DNA of 16,010 nucleotides from Lachnospiraceae bacterium UBA3863 (lineage in GTDB: Bacteria; Bacillota; Clostridia; Lachnospirales; Lachnospiraceae): NCBI GenBank assembly GCA_002392385.1, contig DGGX01000219.1:514-16523 (forward strand), written 5' to 3'. The position numbers and the translations under genes were made by a program. The first letter of the stretch is position 1, and each line of letters opens with the position of its first letter. Shown piece after piece: positions 14,452-16,010 of the stretch. A model generated the notes under the pieces. That model was not told the origin of the DNA. It did no database searches and saw only the letters and a list, made by a program, of their open reading frames with translations.

Positions 14452-14494
14452 AATAGGATAATAATACATGCGCCTGGAGATGTCAATGCTTTTT

Positions 14495-14637
14495 TCACAC
14501 ACAGTCACACAGGGCAGTCACACAGGGGACGGTTCTCTGTGAGAACCGCCCCCTGTGCGGGTTTGCAGGTAATATGAAGGCTCGCTCACACACAGAACCG
14601 TCCCCTGTGTGACCCTGTGTGAGCCCCTGTGTGAACC
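14495..14637. repeat. BIME-like RAYT-associated repeat (copy 4) upstream of the transposase gene
   Basis: Arm from 14518 with GGGGACGGTTCTCTGTGAG, then a shortened and rearranged junction (AACCGCCCCCTGTGCGGG), a core ending TAATATGAAGGC, and the inverted arm at about 14584-14612. Extra partial arms occur at both sides (14495-14517 and 14613-14637). The nested partial arms suggest repeated insertion or recombination at this site. Confidence 0.82.
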
Positions 14638-14787
14638 ATAATGAGTTCCTTTTGCAACTCCCTTTTCAAATCCTCCGGGCCATGCTACAATATGCTCGAT
14701 GTCAGGAGCATGCAGCCGGGCTGTCTCCCTGCTGTTTCCCCCGCAGCTCACCTGATGTCTATAAAATTGAATAATAAGAGCATTTTT

Positions 14788-14820
14788 AACAGGAGATCGC
14801 CATCTCCTGTTTTGTGTTTT
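14788..14820 (+). terminator. Terminator-like hairpin upstream of the transposase gene
   Basis: AACAGGAGAT (14788-14797) pairs perfectly with ATCTCCTGTT (14802-14811) around CGCC, followed by a T-rich tract. No gene ends just before it, so it may insulate the transposase gene from read-through. The surrounding AT-rich stretch 14638-14886 holds no recognisable gene, only this hairpin and the AAGGAGGT ribosome binding site of the transposase. Confidence 0.65.
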
Positions 14821-14886
14821 CTGGGGTTCTGTATTTTTGTGTTATTTTTCAAATATTTTTCAGGAAGCTGAAAGAAAAGGAGGTTT

Positions 14887-15642
14887 ATGCCAAGAGGGAA
14901 AAGAATCAAAAGCGCATCCGGTATCTATCACATCATGCTGCGTGGGATCAACAGGCAGATCCTCTTTACGGACGGGGAGGATTATCGGAAATTCCTGGAT
15001 ACGGTCGCGCAATACAAGGAGGAGTGCGGCTTCGAGATTTATGCGTGGTGTCTTATGTCCAATCACGTTCATCTCCTGCTCCGGGAAAACAGTGTACCGC
15101 TGGAGCAGATCTTCAGAAAGATCGGGGCGCGATATGTGTATTGGTATAACAGCAAGCATGAGCGGACCGGTCATCTGTTTCAGGATCGGTTCAAAAGCGA
15201 GGTCATAACCGGCAGCGCTTACTTTCTGAATGTAGTGCGCTACATCCACATGAATCCTGTGAAAGCCGGTATCTGCTCTCGTCCCGAGGAGTATCCCTAC
15301 TGCAGTTACAAGGATTATTTCCGAGGCGCCAACCTGATAGACGCTTTTTTTCTGCTTGGCATCATGACAGAGGAGGGATTCTGTGAGCTCCATAAAAAGC
15401 CTTCCGATGACCGAGCCGAGCACTTGGAGGTGTGTGAGGACGATCCCCGGCGGATCACCGATGAGGCAGCTGTTTCTGTTTTGGCAGATATTTCCGGCTG
15501 CCATGATCCGTCTGCTTTTCAGCTCCTGCCGTCAGAGACACAGCAGAGCCTGACCCGCCGGCTTCTGGACAGGGGCGTCTCGATCCGCCAGGCAAGCAGA
15601 ATCACCGGCCTGAGCATCTGGTCTGTAAGAAAGTGCCGCTGA
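14887..15642 (+). CDS. REP-associated tyrosine transposase (RAYT, Y1/HUH superfamily)
   Basis: This is a 251-residue Y1-type transposase related to IS200/IS605 TnpA. The HUH metal motif is HVH (His60, His62) in CLMSNHVHLLLREN, and the catalytic Tyr is most likely Tyr119 in VVRYIHMNPVKAG, the signature of the RAYT group. GHLFQDRFKSE (95-105) is also characteristic. The C-terminal extension ends in a helix-turn-helix-like stretch, GVSIRQASRITGLSIWSVRK, common in RAYTs. RAYTs are single-copy, domesticated-looking transposases that process and probably spread REP/BIME repeats. That fits well here: copies 4 and 5 of the repeat flank the gene in opposite orientation and three more copies lie within 4.3 kb. 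The ribosome binding site AAGGAGGT is close, only two to three bases before the ATG, which may limit expression. Confidence 0.93.
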   Translation: MPRGKRIKSASGIYHIMLRGINRQILFTDGEDYRKFLDTVAQYKEECGFEIYAWCLMSNHVHLLLRENSVPLEQIFRKIGARYVYWYNSKHERTGHLFQDRFKSEVITGSAYFLNVVRYIHMNPVKAGICSRPEEYPYCSYKDYFRGANLIDAFFLLGIMTEEGFCELHKKPSDDRAEHLEVCEDDPRRITDEAAVSVLADISGCHDPSAFQLLPSETQQSLTRRLLDRGVSIRQASRITGLSIWSVRKCR

Positions 15643-15650
15643 CCTCACAC

Positions 15651-15747
15651 CTCACACAGGGGACGGTTCTCTGTGTGAGGAGGCCTTCAAATCACCCGCA
15701 AACCCGCATATTTCCTGGCTCTCACAGAGAACCGTCCCCTGTGTGAG
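15651..15747. repeat. BIME-like RAYT-associated repeat (copy 5) downstream of the transposase gene
   Basis: Arm 15651-15679, a core in the reverse orientation (GCCTTCAAATCACCCGCAAA then CCCGCATATTTCC), and the inverted arm 15721-15747. It begins eight bases after the transposase stop, with a partial arm (CCTCACAC) in between. It is the cleanest full unit in the window at 97 bp. Confidence 0.9.
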
Positions 15748-15760
15748 ACGCGACCTCCTG

Positions 15761-15769
15761 TGTTATACT
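15761..15769 (+). promoter_or_regulatory. Extended -10 promoter for the terminal lipoprotein gene
   Basis: TGTTATACT matches an extended -10 (TGN-TATACT). The -35 position falls in the end of repeat copy 5 and is weak. The leader would be about 55 nt. Confidence 0.5.
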
Positions 15770-15828
15770 GTATTTAACAGTTTTCCGTTCATAGACAGAG
15801 GATTCCCGGAAGGGGAGGTAGGCAGAGA

Positions 15829-16010
15829 ATGATAAGCAGAAAGCCAGCAAGAAGTAATAGCGGATTCTCGGTCAGGCTGTGGCGGATCGCAGGCGTTCTG
15901 CTCGCTTTTTTACTGTTACAGAGTCTCTGCGGCTGCGCGGTCGGAAGGGGATCGGAAGGCACGGAGACCGGCGGGATGTCAGAAAGCGGGGCGGAGGATG
16001 CCGGCAGCGA
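15829..16010 (+). CDS. Probable lipoprotein or secreted protein (3' end beyond the window)
   Basis: This frame opens at ATG 15829 and runs off the window end, giving about 60 residues. GGGGAGGT at 15812-15819 is a good ribosome binding site nine bases upstream. The N-terminus is basic (MISRKPARSNSGFSVRLWR), followed by a hydrophobic stretch (IAGVLLAFLLLQSL) and CGCAV, close to a lipobox with Cys as the likely lipid-modified residue. After that comes a Gly/Ser/Glu-rich linker typical of the region just after a lipoprotein cleavage site. The mature domain lies outside the window, so the function cannot be stated; ABC solute-binding proteins and small uncharacterised lipoproteins both begin this way. 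Confidence 0.7.
   Translation, partial: MISRKPARSNSGFSVRLWRIAGVLLAFLLLQSLCGCAVGRGSEGTETGGMSESGAEDAGS

Noticed and set aside
14518..14751. A 77-residue minus-strand open frame in repeat copy 4
   Set aside because: Its residues are mostly translated repeat arms (GTVLCVS, SHREPSPV) and it has no ribosome binding site.
12244..15747. Possible CRISPR array from the recurring ACAGGGGACGG motif
   Set aside because: The copies are palindromic inverted pairs with a conserved core, irregularly spaced by genes, with no unique spacers of even length and no cas genes.

Overview
The window looks like chromosomal DNA from a GC-rich member of the Bacillota, class Clostridia, most likely a Lachnospiraceae-type gut anaerobe. 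The grounds are strong AGGAGG-type ribosome binding sites, short T-tract terminators, and the mix of families: YitT/DUF2179, DUF975, a DUF2207-like Cys-tailed membrane protein, a YtrA-type GntR regulator with an ABC-2 transporter, and a CPA2 antiporter. The assignment is an inference from gene content; there is no rRNA or other marker gene here.

Layout. Positions 1-375 hold the 3' end of a Na/Pi-cotransporter-like gene with a PhoU-like domain, followed by a clear terminator. Next are a YitT-family membrane protein (716-1612), a small membrane protein with a zinc ribbon (1805-2431), and a structured repeat region ending in a terminator (2445-2633). On the minus strand a compact operon reads from 6148 down to 2718: a radical SAM enzyme with a Cys-rich SPASM-like C-terminus, then (TGATG overlap) a signal-peptide/one-TM protein with a zinc ribbon and a 29-residue tail carrying nine cysteines, then a DUF975 membrane protein. 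This is the most interesting system in the window: it has the form of a radical SAM modifying enzyme beside its Cys-rich substrate, except that the substrate is the cytosolic tail of a membrane protein and not a free precursor peptide.

Divergently, from 6488, a plus-strand operon carries a CPA2 cation/proton antiporter, a HAD phosphatase/phosphoglucomutase-like enzyme, peptidyl-tRNA hydrolase and an alpha-D-phosphohexomutase. The last gene runs into a palindromic repeat that supplies its stop codon. Beyond the repeat lie two N-terminally truncated GNAT acetyltransferase remnants and a glycosyltransferase-like gene (11230-12243).

From 14377 down to 12369 on the minus strand is a GntR/YtrA-type regulator - ABC ATPase - ABC permease operon with an inverted-repeat operator upstream. 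A REP-associated tyrosine transposase (RAYT, 14887-15642) follows. It is flanked by copies of a BIME-like repeat whose arm is a 9-bp stem CTCACACAG/CTGTGTGAG around an asymmetric GGGACGGTTCT loop. Five copies (10632, 12244, 13926, 14495, 15651) lie within 5.2 kb, and four of them touch or nearly touch stop codons. The window ends in the 5' part of a probable lipoprotein gene (15829 onward).
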